The notes under the pieces: generated by a model
The model's input: the letters and a program-made list of their open reading frames with translations, nothing else
Told to the model about the DNA's origin: nothing
Databases searched by the model: none
DNA from: Rhodothermales bacterium
GTDB taxonomy: Bacteria; Bacteroidota; Rhodothermia; Rhodothermales; Bin80
Direction: 5' to 3'
Length of the DNA stretch: 36,093 nucleotides
Assembly (NCBI GenBank): GCA_028278205.1
Contig: JANQES010000021.1
Location: 1 to 36,093, forward strand
Translations under genes and position numbers: made by a program
Shown here: positions 23,908-31,699 of the stretch, piece by piece
How the letters are laid out: each line of letters opens with the position of its first letter
Position numbering within the stretch: the first letter of the stretch is position 1

Positions 23908-25575
23908 CTATCGGATGAGGAGCAACCTTCTCGTCTCCACAAACGATCCGGCCTGTAGCCGGCAGAAATACAAACCGCTGGCAACGGGCCGGCCCGCCGC
24001 ATTGCGACCGTCCCACTGGATGACGTGATGCCCTCTTGACAGGTGCCGCTGAACCAGTTCGCGGATGGTAACGCCTTGCGCCGAGTAGATCGTCATGCGT
24101 ACAGATCCCGGCTCTGGAAGGACGAACTCGATCGTTGTGTCTTGCGAAAACGGATTCGGATAGTTCTGAGCCAGGGCAGGGCGTACCTCGGGAACAGGCG
24201 GGCTAATCGAAGTGGGTACCTGGCCGAGCAGTTGCGCCGCCAGGCGCGCCTTTTCGCCCGCATAGCCCGCTTCATTGGCGAGGTTGTGCCATTCCAGGGG
24301 ATCGACGTCATGATCGTAGAGTTCCTCCGTCCCGTCGTTGTATCGGATATACCGCCACCGTTCGGTTCGAAGGCTGTGGTTGTCGGGTAGCCACGTCGTC
24401 AGGGCCGGATGATCCCACGGAGCCGCAGGATCTTCGAGCAGGGGGACGAGGCTTCGCCCTTCGTGGGCGTCGATCGCCGGTAACATGCACAGATCGATGA
24501 GTGTGGGGAAAAGATCGAGGAGGCTGACGGTCCTTTCGCAGACCGTGCCGGGCGAAGTAACGCCGGGCGCTACGACGATCAGCGGGACGCGCGTGGCCTC
24601 CTCCCACAGGGCAAACTTGCGCCAGTGAAGCTTCTCTCCGAGGTGCCACCCGTGATCGCTCCAAAGGATGATGATCGTATCGTTGGCGTATCGACTTTGG
24701 TCGAGGGCGTCGAGCAAGCGTCCGAACTGCGTATCGGCAAACGTGATGGCGGCCAGATAGCCTGCGACCGCCTTTTGCCAATTGTTTGTTTGGAGGACGC
24801 GCGCGTGATCCCGGTCGGGATTGGCCCACTCTTGCCCGATGGGCGGGATGTCATCGAGGTCGTTCGCCAAAACCTCAGGAAGCGTGATCGACGCGGGCGG
24901 ATAAAGATCGAAGTAGGGCTGAGGTACATACCAGGGTAAATGGGGCTTGAAGAGTCCACACGCCAGAAAAAAGGGTTGGAGATGATTCTGTTGCAGCTTC
25001 TCGCTGGCCCAATCCACCACCCTGGCATCCCCCATCCTCTCGTCTGAGACGTTCACGGGACCCCAGTCGAAATCACCGGCTCCGGGGATTCCATTCAGGG
25101 GTCTTCCTGGGGGGAGTGGATCGGGGATTTTCCAGGTGTAATCATCCCAGGTCCCCTCATTTCTCTTATGAAAAACCTTGCCGGCTCCAAAAACGAGGTA
25201 ATCTTGTTGAAGAAAATAGGCCGGCAGGGTTAAGGGCACAGGATCGAGATTATCGAAGCGCTGGCTGTTATTGTAAACGCCGGTGGTGAAGGGATGAAGG
25301 CCTGTCAGAGTACTCACCCGTGATCCATTGCAGACCGGGACCGAGCAATAGGCGCGCGTGAAAAGCGTTCCCCGGCTTGCGAGTTCATCAAGACGAGGGG
25401 TGCGTACGTCGGGGTGGCCCCCTAGCGCGCCGATCCAATCATTGATATCATCGATAGACACAAAAAGCACGTTGGGTTGGTTGCCCCGGGTCTGAGCGCC
25501 TGCGTGCTGTTTAGTAAGCGCCAGCGCAGCGGCCCCGCCTGCGACGGTCTTGACAAAAGTTCGCCGGTTAATCAT
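23908..25575 (-). CDS. Exported sulfatase with Tat signal and T9SS sorting domain
   Basis: The 555-residue protein starts MINRRTFVKTVAGGAAALAL, a twin-arginine-type signal. The alkaline-phosphatase fold begins NVLFVSIDDINDW, with metal ligands Asp42 and Asp43. The formylglycine site reads SVPVCNGSRVSTLTG (Cys82); glycine takes the place of the proline in CxPSR, as in some iduronate-sulfatase-like groups. IILWSDHGWHLGEKLHW supplies the later metal and substrate residues. The last 85 or so residues are a T9SS type A domain (QNYPNPFSQDTTI and ASGLYFCRLQAGS). It likely removes sulfate from glycans at the cell surface. The longer frame to 25908 covers the divergent spacer and is not used. Confidence 0.9.
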   Translation of the reverse strand: MINRRTFVKTVAGGAAALALTKQHAGAQTRGNQPNVLFVSIDDINDWIGALGGHPDVRTPRLDELASRGTLFTRAYCSVPVCNGSRVSTLTGLHPFTTGVYNNSQRFDNLDPVPLTLPAYFLQQDYLVFGAGKVFHKRNEGTWDDYTWKIPDPLPPGRPLNGIPGAGDFDWGPVNVSDERMGDARVVDWASEKLQQNHLQPFFLACGLFKPHLPWYVPQPYFDLYPPASITLPEVLANDLDDIPPIGQEWANPDRDHARVLQTNNWQKAVAGYLAAITFADTQFGRLLDALDQSRYANDTIIILWSDHGWHLGEKLHWRKFALWEEATRVPLIVVAPGVTSPGTVCERTVSLLDLFPTLIDLCMLPAIDAHEGRSLVPLLEDPAAPWDHPALTTWLPDNHSLRTERWRYIRYNDGTEELYDHDVDPLEWHNLANEAGYAGEKARLAAQLLGQVPTSISPPVPEVRPALAQNYPNPFSQDTTIEFVLPEPGSVRMTIYSAQGVTIRELVQRHLSRGHHVIQWDGRNAAGRPVASGLYFCRLQAGSFVETRRLLLIR

Positions 25576-25777
25576 GACGAGATACTCTGAACTTAGGTCG
25601 TACTGTGGAGAAAGACCGCTTTCAGACACGAACCGTGTTCGAATCGTTCCGTTTCGGCTCGTGTGGGATACCCTTGAACGGGGGAAGAGCATAGATTCAA
25701 AGATCGAATCCCCTGTGAAACTTTTAGCATTCGATTTCTTATGTTGAACTCCTTCTCTCCCCAGACCCCCAGACCCT

Positions 25778-28138
25778 ATGAAAAGGATCGGATCCCTCCT
25801 CGCGCTCGCCCTGCTTTTCGTTGTGATGGTCGCGCCCGTGCAGGCGCAGCAATTCGGCGGCGTGCTCGCCCTCGGCGACGGCGAGGTGCTCGTCAGCGAA
25901 ACGCGCAATCAGGTCTTCCCCGGCATCGTCTACGTCTACCAGCGCGGCGACGACGGCCTGTGGCACGAAGCCACCCGGCTCACCGCCTCCGACACCGACG
26001 GCACCGCCGACCGTTTTGGCCGGTCGCTGGCCGTCGAGGGCCAGACGTTGCTGGTGGGCGCCAGCGCTCGTGATGCCGCCACTGGCACGGCGTACGTCTT
26101 CCAAAAAGAGGCCTCCGGTGCCTGGACCGAGGCCGCTCGCCTCTCGGCTTCTGACTACGGTGAGGGCGACATCTTCGGCAACACCATCGCGCTCGACGGC
26201 GACGTGGCCTTGATCGCCGCGCCCAATCACAACGAACGAGCCGGCGCCGTCTACGTCTTCCAACGCGATGCCGGCGGCACCTGGAGCGAACAGGCCAAAC
26301 TCACCGGCAGCGACGTGGAGGCCGGCGATATGTTCGGCCTGACGATGGCGCTCGACGGCGACGTGGCCCTCATCGGCGCACCCTCGCAGCGCAAGTCGAC
26401 GGGAGCCGTCTACGTCTTCCAACGCGATGCTGCCGGGGTCTGGAGCGAACGGGGCAAGCTCGCCGCCAACGATCTGGAAGAACGCAGCCGCTTCGGCTCG
26501 GCCCTTGGGCTTCGCGAAGGCCGCGCCTACGCCGGGGCGCCCGGCTTCGCCCAGCGCCAGGGCACCGTGTTTGTCTTCGAGCAAGACGACGACGGCGCCT
26601 GGACCCAGCAAACCCGCCTGGCACCCTTCGAAGCCCAGCGATTCAACCAGTTCGGCGCTTCGATAGCCTTCGACGGCGGCGACCTGTGGATCGGCTCGCC
26701 GGGAGCGAATCGTTTTCAGGGGGCACTCTATCAATTCCATCACAACGCTGAGACCGATAGCTGGATGGGCGCGGCGAAGCTGATCGCCGCCGAACTCGAC
26801 GCCGGGCGCGCCTCCTTCGGCAGCACCGTGGCCGTGCGCGGCGACGTCGCGGTGGTGGGCGCTACCGGCATTGATTTTGGCGAAGGCGCCGCCTTCATCT
26901 TCGAGCGCGAAGCCGGCGCCTGGCGCCAGAAAAACAGGGTCGTCAACGACATCAAAGGCTTCGATTCTATCGTCGGCGGCGAGGTCAAGTGCGACGGCGG
27001 CGAGGCAGCGGCGTGGCAATGCGATCAGATCGACCTGGCGTCGTTCCTGTCGATCAAAGACATCGGCGGCAAGCGCGGCACCCGCGCCAACGACATCTGG
27101 GGCTGGACCGATCCGCAGACCAACCACGAATACGCCCTCGTCGGGCGCTCCGACGGCACCTCGTTCGTCGACGTCACCGACGCCTTCAATCCGGTCTACG
27201 TCGGCGATCTGCCCATGACCGAGGGCTCGCGCGCTAACGTCTGGCGCGACGTCAAAGTCTACAAAGACCACGCCTTCATCGTCGCCGACGGCGCCGGCCA
27301 ACACGGCATGCAGGTCTTCGATTTGAATCAACTGCGCGCCGTGCAAAATCCCCCCGTGACGTTCGAAGCCACGGCGCACTACGACAAGATCCACAGCGCG
27401 CACAACATCGTGATCAACGAGGAGACGGGCTTTGCCTTTTCGGTGGGCAGCAGCAGCGGCGGCGAGACGTGCGGCGGGGGTTTGCACATGATCGACATCC
27501 GGGAGCCGGCGCAGCCGGTGTTTGCGGGTTGTTTTGCGGATCCGACGACGGGCCGGAGAAAGACGGGATACTCGCACGATGCGCAGTGTGTGATTTATCA
27601 CGGCCCGGACGCGGAGCATCAGGGCAAAGAGATTTGCTTCGGCTCGAACGAGACGGCCATCAGCATCTCGGACGTCACCGACAAAGACAACCCGGTGCCA
27701 CTCTCGATGGCGGCCTATCCGAAGGTGGCTTACACCCACCAGGGCTGGCTCACGGAAGATCATCGCTACTTCTACATGAACGACGAAGGCGACGAACCGC
27801 AGGGCCTCGTCGAGGGCACGCGCACGCTGATCTGGGACGTGAGCGACCTCGACGACCCGGTCCTGGTCAAAGAATTCATCGCCAAAACCACCACGACCGA
27901 CCACAACCTCTACATCAAAGGCAACTTGATGTATCAGTCGAACTACGGCAGCGGCCTGCGCATCCTCGACATCACCGACCCGGAAAACCCGGTCGAGGTC
28001 GGCTTTTTCGATACGACGCCGTATGAGGGCGGCGGCGGTTCGTGGAGCAACTACCCCTACTTCAAAAGCGGCGTCATCATCGTCACCAGCATCGGCGAAG
28101 GCTTGTTCGTGCTGAAGAAGAAAGAGGTGGATATTTAG
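25778..28138 (+). CDS. FG-GAP repeat and choice-of-anchor-B surface protein
   Basis: The 786-residue protein has a signal peptide (MKRIGSLLALALLFVVMVAP, ending VQAQ). Six FG-GAP-like repeats follow at about residues 80-390, for example DIFGNTIALDGDVALIAAP, DMFGLTMALDGDVALIGAP and NQFGASIAFDGGDLWIGSP, which should form a beta-propeller. Residues about 395-786 carry the choice-of-anchor-B region with LVIVD-like strands (GTSFVDVTDAFNPVYVGDLP; LRILDITDPENPVEVGFFDT). These proteins are exported and bind ligands or partners at the surface. There is no T9SS tail, so export may differ from its neighbours. The stop codon lies within a perfect palindrome. Confidence 0.85.
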   Translation: MKRIGSLLALALLFVVMVAPVQAQQFGGVLALGDGEVLVSETRNQVFPGIVYVYQRGDDGLWHEATRLTASDTDGTADRFGRSLAVEGQTLLVGASARDAATGTAYVFQKEASGAWTEAARLSASDYGEGDIFGNTIALDGDVALIAAPNHNERAGAVYVFQRDAGGTWSEQAKLTGSDVEAGDMFGLTMALDGDVALIGAPSQRKSTGAVYVFQRDAAGVWSERGKLAANDLEERSRFGSALGLREGRAYAGAPGFAQRQGTVFVFEQDDDGAWTQQTRLAPFEAQRFNQFGASIAFDGGDLWIGSPGANRFQGALYQFHHNAETDSWMGAAKLIAAELDAGRASFGSTVAVRGDVAVVGATGIDFGEGAAFIFEREAGAWRQKNRVVNDIKGFDSIVGGEVKCDGGEAAAWQCDQIDLASFLSIKDIGGKRGTRANDIWGWTDPQTNHEYALVGRSDGTSFVDVTDAFNPVYVGDLPMTEGSRANVWRDVKVYKDHAFIVADGAGQHGMQVFDLNQLRAVQNPPVTFEATAHYDKIHSAHNIVINEETGFAFSVGSSSGGETCGGGLHMIDIREPAQPVFAGCFADPTTGRRKTGYSHDAQCVIYHGPDAEHQGKEICFGSNETAISISDVTDKDNPVPLSMAAYPKVAYTHQGWLTEDHRYFYMNDEGDEPQGLVEGTRTLIWDVSDLDDPVLVKEFIAKTTTTDHNLYIKGNLMYQSNYGSGLRILDITDPENPVEVGFFDTTPYEGGGGSWSNYPYFKSGVIIVTSIGEGLFVLKKKEVDI

Positions 28139-28163
28139 ATTTTGGATTAATCCAAAATCTAAA
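28134..28163. terminator. Perfect 30-nt palindrome between convergent genes
   Basis: TTTAGATTTTGGATT is followed directly by its exact complement AATCCAAAATCTAAA, 15 bp per arm with no spacer. The stop codon of the upstream gene (28136-28138) lies inside, and that of the convergent gene begins 2 bp beyond. It is the simplest member of the GGATTTT word class and may act as a bidirectional terminator. Confidence 0.75.
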
Positions 28164-28164
28164 A

Positions 28165-28797
28165 TCATCTCAGACTGGCACGGAAGAACGGTTGGATGAT
28201 CAGCCAGAGCACCGGCGGCAGCACGGCGCTCAGGGCGAGGGCCAGCAGCGGTTGGCTGACCCCGGCGTGGCCGACGGCGGCAAAGACGAACCCCAGCGGC
28301 GCCGATCCGCAGGCGAGGGCGAGGTGGAAGGTCCGCGCGGGCATCCGCGTGAGCCCCGCCATGCACGAGACTACCTCCGGCACCAACGGCAACCAGCGCG
28401 AAAGCACCACGATCCACCCGCCGACGTTCGAAAAAATCCGCTCGCCTTTCTCCAGGTCTTTGTCGCCCAGCAGCCGCCGGGCGGCCCGGCGCCCCAGCAA
28501 CCGGCACAGCCCGTAGGCCAGCGAGCCGGAAAGGAACGAGCCGAGGGTGCTGATGACGCCGCCCCACACCGGCCCGTAGACAAAACCCAACGCGCTCATG
28601 ATGACCGTGCCGGGGATGGGCAGCACCAGATCAGCCGCCAGCAGGATCATGCCCGCCGCCCAGGCCCATCGCCCGTAGCCCTCCAACCACGACACCGTCC
28701 CGGTCTGGCTGAAGAGCGTCTCCAGCAGCCCGCCCCAGATGAGAAACGGGATCAGAAACAGCACCGCCAGGCCGAGAAACATCCAGAAGAGCCGCAT
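28165..28797 (-). CDS. VTT-domain (TVP38/DedA-type) membrane protein
   Basis: The 210-residue protein has about five hydrophobic segments. The central part PIPGTVIMSALGFVYGPVWG and GSFLSGSLAYGLCRLLGRR is the VTT/SNARE-associated domain shared by TVP38/TMEM64 and DedA proteins, with the conserved glycines and the helix-breaking proline. SRWLPLVPEVVSCMAGLTRM supplies the second re-entrant half. Members move lipids such as undecaprenyl phosphate or phosphatidylethanolamine across the inner membrane, so a role in carrier-lipid recycling for the nearby glycan genes is possible. Substrate not shown by sequence. Confidence 0.85.
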   Translation of the reverse strand: MRLFWMFLGLAVLFLIPFLIWGGLLETLFSQTGTVSWLEGYGRWAWAAGMILLAADLVLPIPGTVIMSALGFVYGPVWGGVISTLGSFLSGSLAYGLCRLLGRRAARRLLGDKDLEKGERIFSNVGGWIVVLSRWLPLVPEVVSCMAGLTRMPARTFHLALACGSAPLGFVFAAVGHAGVSQPLLALALSAVLPPVLWLIIQPFFRASLR

Positions 28798-28830
28798 AGC
28801 GTTTCGGGGATTATGGATACGGGATGCTAG

Positions 28831-29715
28831 GTCGTATGGACAAATGGGAAATTCACTTGCCTTCTACCGCAGCAACACCATAATCGAAGCCACATGCACA
28901 AACGCCATGTAGCTACAGGCAGTCTTCTCATAACGCGTCGCTACCCGACGAAAATGCTTCAAACGACCGAAAAAACACTCGATCTTGTTGCGATCCTTGT
29001 AGAACGCACCGTCAATCTCGCGCGGGGCTTTGCTGTTCTTACGACTCGGAATGACCGCTTGCGCCTCGAACGACTCAATATAGGCCACCAAGTCGCCGCT
29101 GTCATAGCCTTTGTCGGCCAGCACCGCCTTGACCTCCTCTTTGTCGTAGGGGCGTAAGAGCGCCTCGGCCTGCGGGCAGTCGCCGGCCTGACCCGGTGTC
29201 AGGATGAAGCCTAAGGGGTTGCCCAGGGCATCGACGGCGGCGTGGAGCTTGGTCGAGAAGCCGCCTCGACTTCGTCCGAGGGCTTCGTCTTCGGCGGTGC
29301 TTTTTTTTGACCGGCGGCGTGCTGATGGGCGCGAATGACACTCGTATCGAGCATGGTCCATTCGAGATCGGGATCTTGGAGGGCCTCGAAAATGGCCTGC
29401 CATCGGCCTTTTTGGGCCCATCGTTGGAAGCGTTTGTAGACACTGTTGTGTTTGCCGAAGCGTTCGGGCAAGTCCTGCCAAGGTGCGCCGGTGCGGGCAA
29501 TCCAGAGCACGGCATCGATGAAGAGGCGGTTATCTCTGGCATTGCGGCCGGGTTTGCCGGGTTGTCCAGGCAGCAGGGGCTTGATGCGTTGGAAGTCTTT
29601 GTCGGATATGGCGTAGCGGTGCATGGGCTCGGTGGTTGTCGATGGGAAAAGCCCTTCAACAGCCGCTCAAGCAGAAGGATGCTGCTTCTGTGAATCTTCT
29701 ATTTGTCCATACGAC
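28831..29715 (-). mobile_element. IS5-family insertion sequence (885 bp), complete
   Basis: The ends are GTCGTATGGACAAAT (28831-28845) and its exact complement ATTTGTCCATACGAC (29701-29715), with weaker similarity inward (GTGAAT). CTAG occurs directly outside both ends (28827-28830 and 29716-29719) as a 4-bp target duplication of the YTAR type used by IS5. One transposase gene fills the interior. Intact ends and duplication indicate a recent insertion. Confidence 0.93.
28864..29624 (-). CDS. IS5-family transposase, made by -1 frameshifting
   Basis: The first frame (from the ATG at 29624) has the helix-turn-helix part and the first catalytic aspartate in MLDTSVIRAHQH. The second frame (ending at 28864) continues with FSTKLHAAVDALGNPLGF, the second aspartate in LADKGYDSGDL, and the glutamate of the RNKIECFFGRLKHFRRVATR motif. 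The two overlap at a run of eight A on the minus strand (29301-29308). A -1 shift there joins GQKK to STAEDEA and gives a full-length DDE enzyme. This arrangement is usual in the IS427 subgroup of IS5. It is therefore probably a programmed frameshift and not a broken gene. Confidence 0.9.
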
Positions 29716-29859
29716 CTAGATACGGGATGCGGGTCAGGGAATCAATAGGAAGAAAGGGAGAAAGGGGGAAAGTAAAAACGCCCTACTATCCCGCATCCCG
29801 TATCTTGTATCCTGTATCGAATCTCCAGAGATCAGACCGCGCCTGCGTAATCCCGAAAA

Positions 29860-30306
29860 ATGCCTAAACCCACACCCAAACCCCTCAACCCGGACAAAAT
29901 TCCTGCGCTGGCGGCAGCCGTCCTCAAGGCAGACCACTTTCCTTATCTGGCTACCCTCGATGGCGACCAGCCGCGCGTGCGACCCGTCTCGCCGGTGCGT
30001 ACCGACGGCTTCACGGTCTACGTAGCGAACCTCCGAAGCTATCACAAAACGCAAGAAATAGCCGCCAACCCGAAGGTCGAGTTGTGTTATCTGGACGACG
30101 AGCACGATCAGGTCCGCATCACCGGCGCGGCGGAGGTGGTGACGGATCGGGCGTTGCTGCAAGAGATCTGGGAGGCCAACCCGCTGCTGCGCCATTACCT
30201 CGGCACCCCCGACAACCCGGAGTTGATCGTCTATCGCATCATCCCCAACCGCGTCCGCTACATGCGCGAGTGGGCGCTGGAGTATCACGAGGTGAACCTC
30301 GTGTGA
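29860..30306 (+). CDS. Pyridoxamine 5'-phosphate oxidase-fold (FMN-binding) protein
   Basis: The 148-residue protein has the split-barrel flavin-binding fold. HFPYLATLDGDQPRVRPVS is the first strand pair, GFTVYVANLRSYHKTQEIAA carries the lysine and threonine that usually hold FMN phosphate, and NPKVELCYLDD is the typical third section. VRYMREWALEYHEV ends the fold. Such small proteins are FMN- or F420-dependent reductases or sensors rather than true PdxH. The gene is alone on the plus strand and its stop codon adjoins the composite word-repeat element. Function otherwise unknown. Confidence 0.87.
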   Translation: MPKPTPKPLNPDKIPALAAAVLKADHFPYLATLDGDQPRVRPVSPVRTDGFTVYVANLRSYHKTQEIAANPKVELCYLDDEHDQVRITGAAEVVTDRALLQEIWEANPLLRHYLGTPDNPELIVYRIIPNRVRYMREWALEYHEVNLV

Positions 30307-30466
30307 TTTTGGATTTTAGATTTCGGATTTTGGATTGGTCTGATTTAGCACCGTCATCTCAAACGAAAAAGCCGCGCCCTGTCCAACCGGCGCGGCTTCT
30401 TCGGTTATTGAAATGGGATCGATGCGCACCCAATCCAAAATCTAAAATCCGAAATCCAAAATCATC
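30303..30466. repeat. Composite word-repeat element with terminator core, copy 2
   Basis: The left arm GATTTTGGATTTTAGATTTC (from 30305) opposes the right arm CCAATCCAAAATCTAAAATC (from 30430). The arms start at the stop codons of the two convergent genes. The core CTCAAACGAAAAAGCCGCGCC and the following GGTTATTG and ATGGGAT match the other copies in order. Confidence 0.8.
30365..30402. terminator. Bidirectional intrinsic terminator
   Basis: GAAAAAGCCGCGCC and GGCGCGGCTTCTTC form a GC-rich stem with A and T flanks between convergent genes. It is nearly identical to the terminator at 11245-11282. Confidence 0.88.
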
Positions 30467-31529
30467 CCAGCCTCACCCCGAGGCCGGGTTTGTCGAGCAC
30501 GTGGAGGGCGCCGTCGCGGAGGGTGAAGCCTCCGGAGGCCGGGTCGGCGGCGAGGTCGAAGCTGCCGTCGAGGTCGAGGTAGCGGGTGGCGGGGCAGGCG
30601 TAGGCGGTGTGGAGGGCGGCGGCGATGCTGATGACGCTCTCGTCCATGCAGCCCCACATGAGCCGGAGACCGGCAGCCTCGGCGATGCCGGCAATGCCCA
30701 GGGCCGAGGTGACGCCGCCGCACTTCATCAGCTTGATATTGTAGATGCCGAAGGGCGGCGGCGCCTGAGCCAGCGCCAGGGCGTCTTCTTCGGCGTGCAG
30801 GCTCTCGTCGGCAGCCATCGCGCGCGCTACGTCCGGCGGCAACAGCCGCATCGTGTCGGCAGCCTCGCCGGGCAGCGGCTGTTCGACGAATTCAAGATCT
30901 AACTCTGTGGCGACGGCGGCGATGCGGCGGGCTTCGTCGAGGGTGTAGCCCTGGTTGGCGTCGACGCGGATCAGGACAGCCGGGCCGGCGTGTTCGCGCA
31001 GCTTGTGCAGGCGCTCGGTGTCTTCGTCGAGGTTGAGGCCCAGTTTTACTTTGAGGCATCGAAAGCCGCGTCCGAGGTACTCCTCGGCCTCCGCGAGCGC
31101 CTCTTCGGTCGATTTGATGCCGATGGTGATGGACGTCGGCAGGGCGTCGCGGCGCCGTCCGAGGAAATCGACCAGCGGCACGCCGAGATGCCGGGCGATG
31201 AGGTCGTAGAGCGCCATGTCGAGGGCGGCGCGGGCGGCAGGCGTGGCGCGCAGGTGGGTCTTGAGCAGGCGCGTGAGCGTGCCGAGCCGCCGGGGATCCC
31301 GGCCTTCGAGGTGGGCCGGACCCGCCTCCGTCAACGCCGCCGCGCTCGCCTCCGACGTCTCGCCCGTGATGTCTTCGGTAGGCGCCGCCGATCCCAACCC
31401 TTCGACGCCCGCATCCGTGACGAGGCGCGCAAAGTACAGATCGACGGTGCTGACGGTCTTGAAGGCGATGGTGTACGGCCTCGACAACGGCACACTCTCC
31501 TTCCAGGCTTCGACGCGGGTGATTTTCAT
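30462..31529 (-). CDS. Dipeptide epimerase / N-acyl-amino-acid racemase (DgcA-like)
   Basis: The 355-residue enolase-superfamily enzyme carries the KxK base in FRCLKVKLGLN. Metal ligands lie in LIRVDANQGY, LEFVEQPLPG and MAADESLHA, and the opposing base in YNIKLMKCGG. This set defines the muconate-lactonizing subgroup that contains L-Ala-D/L-Glu epimerases and N-acetyl-glutamate racemases. The start at 31529 (MKITRVEAWKE) fits the family; the longer open frame is not used. It lies downstream of the DUF1611 gene, and the same pair is known as DgcA-DgcN for D-glutamate use. Substrate: dipeptides or N-acetyl-D-glutamate. Confidence 0.87.
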   Translation of the reverse strand: MKITRVEAWKESVPLSRPYTIAFKTVSTVDLYFARLVTDAGVEGLGSAAPTEDITGETSEASAAALTEAGPAHLEGRDPRRLGTLTRLLKTHLRATPAARAALDMALYDLIARHLGVPLVDFLGRRRDALPTSITIGIKSTEEALAEAEEYLGRGFRCLKVKLGLNLDEDTERLHKLREHAGPAVLIRVDANQGYTLDEARRIAAVATELDLEFVEQPLPGEAADTMRLLPPDVARAMAADESLHAEEDALALAQAPPPFGIYNIKLMKCGGVTSALGIAGIAEAAGLRLMWGCMDESVISIAAALHTAYACPATRYLDLDGSFDLAADPASGGFTLRDGALHVLDKPGLGVRLG

Positions 31530-31590
31530 GGTAAGTGGCCGGATAAGTAGGCGGCAATCTTTGATGTTGTGCCCGATACGACTTCGGTGT

Positions 31591-31694
31591 TGGTCACTGG
31601 TCATTACGCTCCCCCCGCCTTCGCGGGGGTCGCTGTCACTGGTCATTAGTGGCTCTTTCTTCACCAGTGACAAGTGACCAATGACCAGTGACCC
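31591..31694. repeat. Word-repeat inverted repeat, GTCACTGGTCA class
   Basis: Left words TTGGTCACTGGTCATTACG (31590-31608) and GTCACTGGTCATTAGTGG (31636-31653) oppose the right arm CACCAGTGACAAGTGACC and AATGACCAGTGACC (31663-31693). A CCCCCCGCC/GCGGGGG mini-hairpin lies inside. The right arm ends 6 bp from the stop codon of the DUF1611 gene. Confidence 0.78.
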
Positions 31695-31699
31695 ATGAT

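Larger units (their letters stand above)
28811..29822. repeat. Word-repeat inverted repeat, ACGGGATGC class, split by the IS element
   Basis: Left-arm words GATACGGGATG (28817-28826) and ATACGGGATGCGGG (29720-29733) now flank the IS. The right arm at 29788-29819 reads ATCCCGCATCCCGTATCTTG and repeats. GGGAGAAAGGGGG words (29754-29770) lie between. Removing the IS restores one continuous inverted repeat in the spacer before the PNPOx-fold gene. Confidence 0.7.

Noticed and set aside
25739..28567. A 942-codon open frame on the minus strand opposite the FG-GAP gene
   Set aside because: It is antisense to a gene with clear domains; the frame stays open because of GC-biased codons and has arginine/valine/alanine-rich low-quality sequence.
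28864..29624. Transposase as a frameshifted pseudogene
   Set aside because: The shift lies on an A8 run, the IS ends and target duplication are intact and all DDE residues are present, so programmed frameshifting is more likely.
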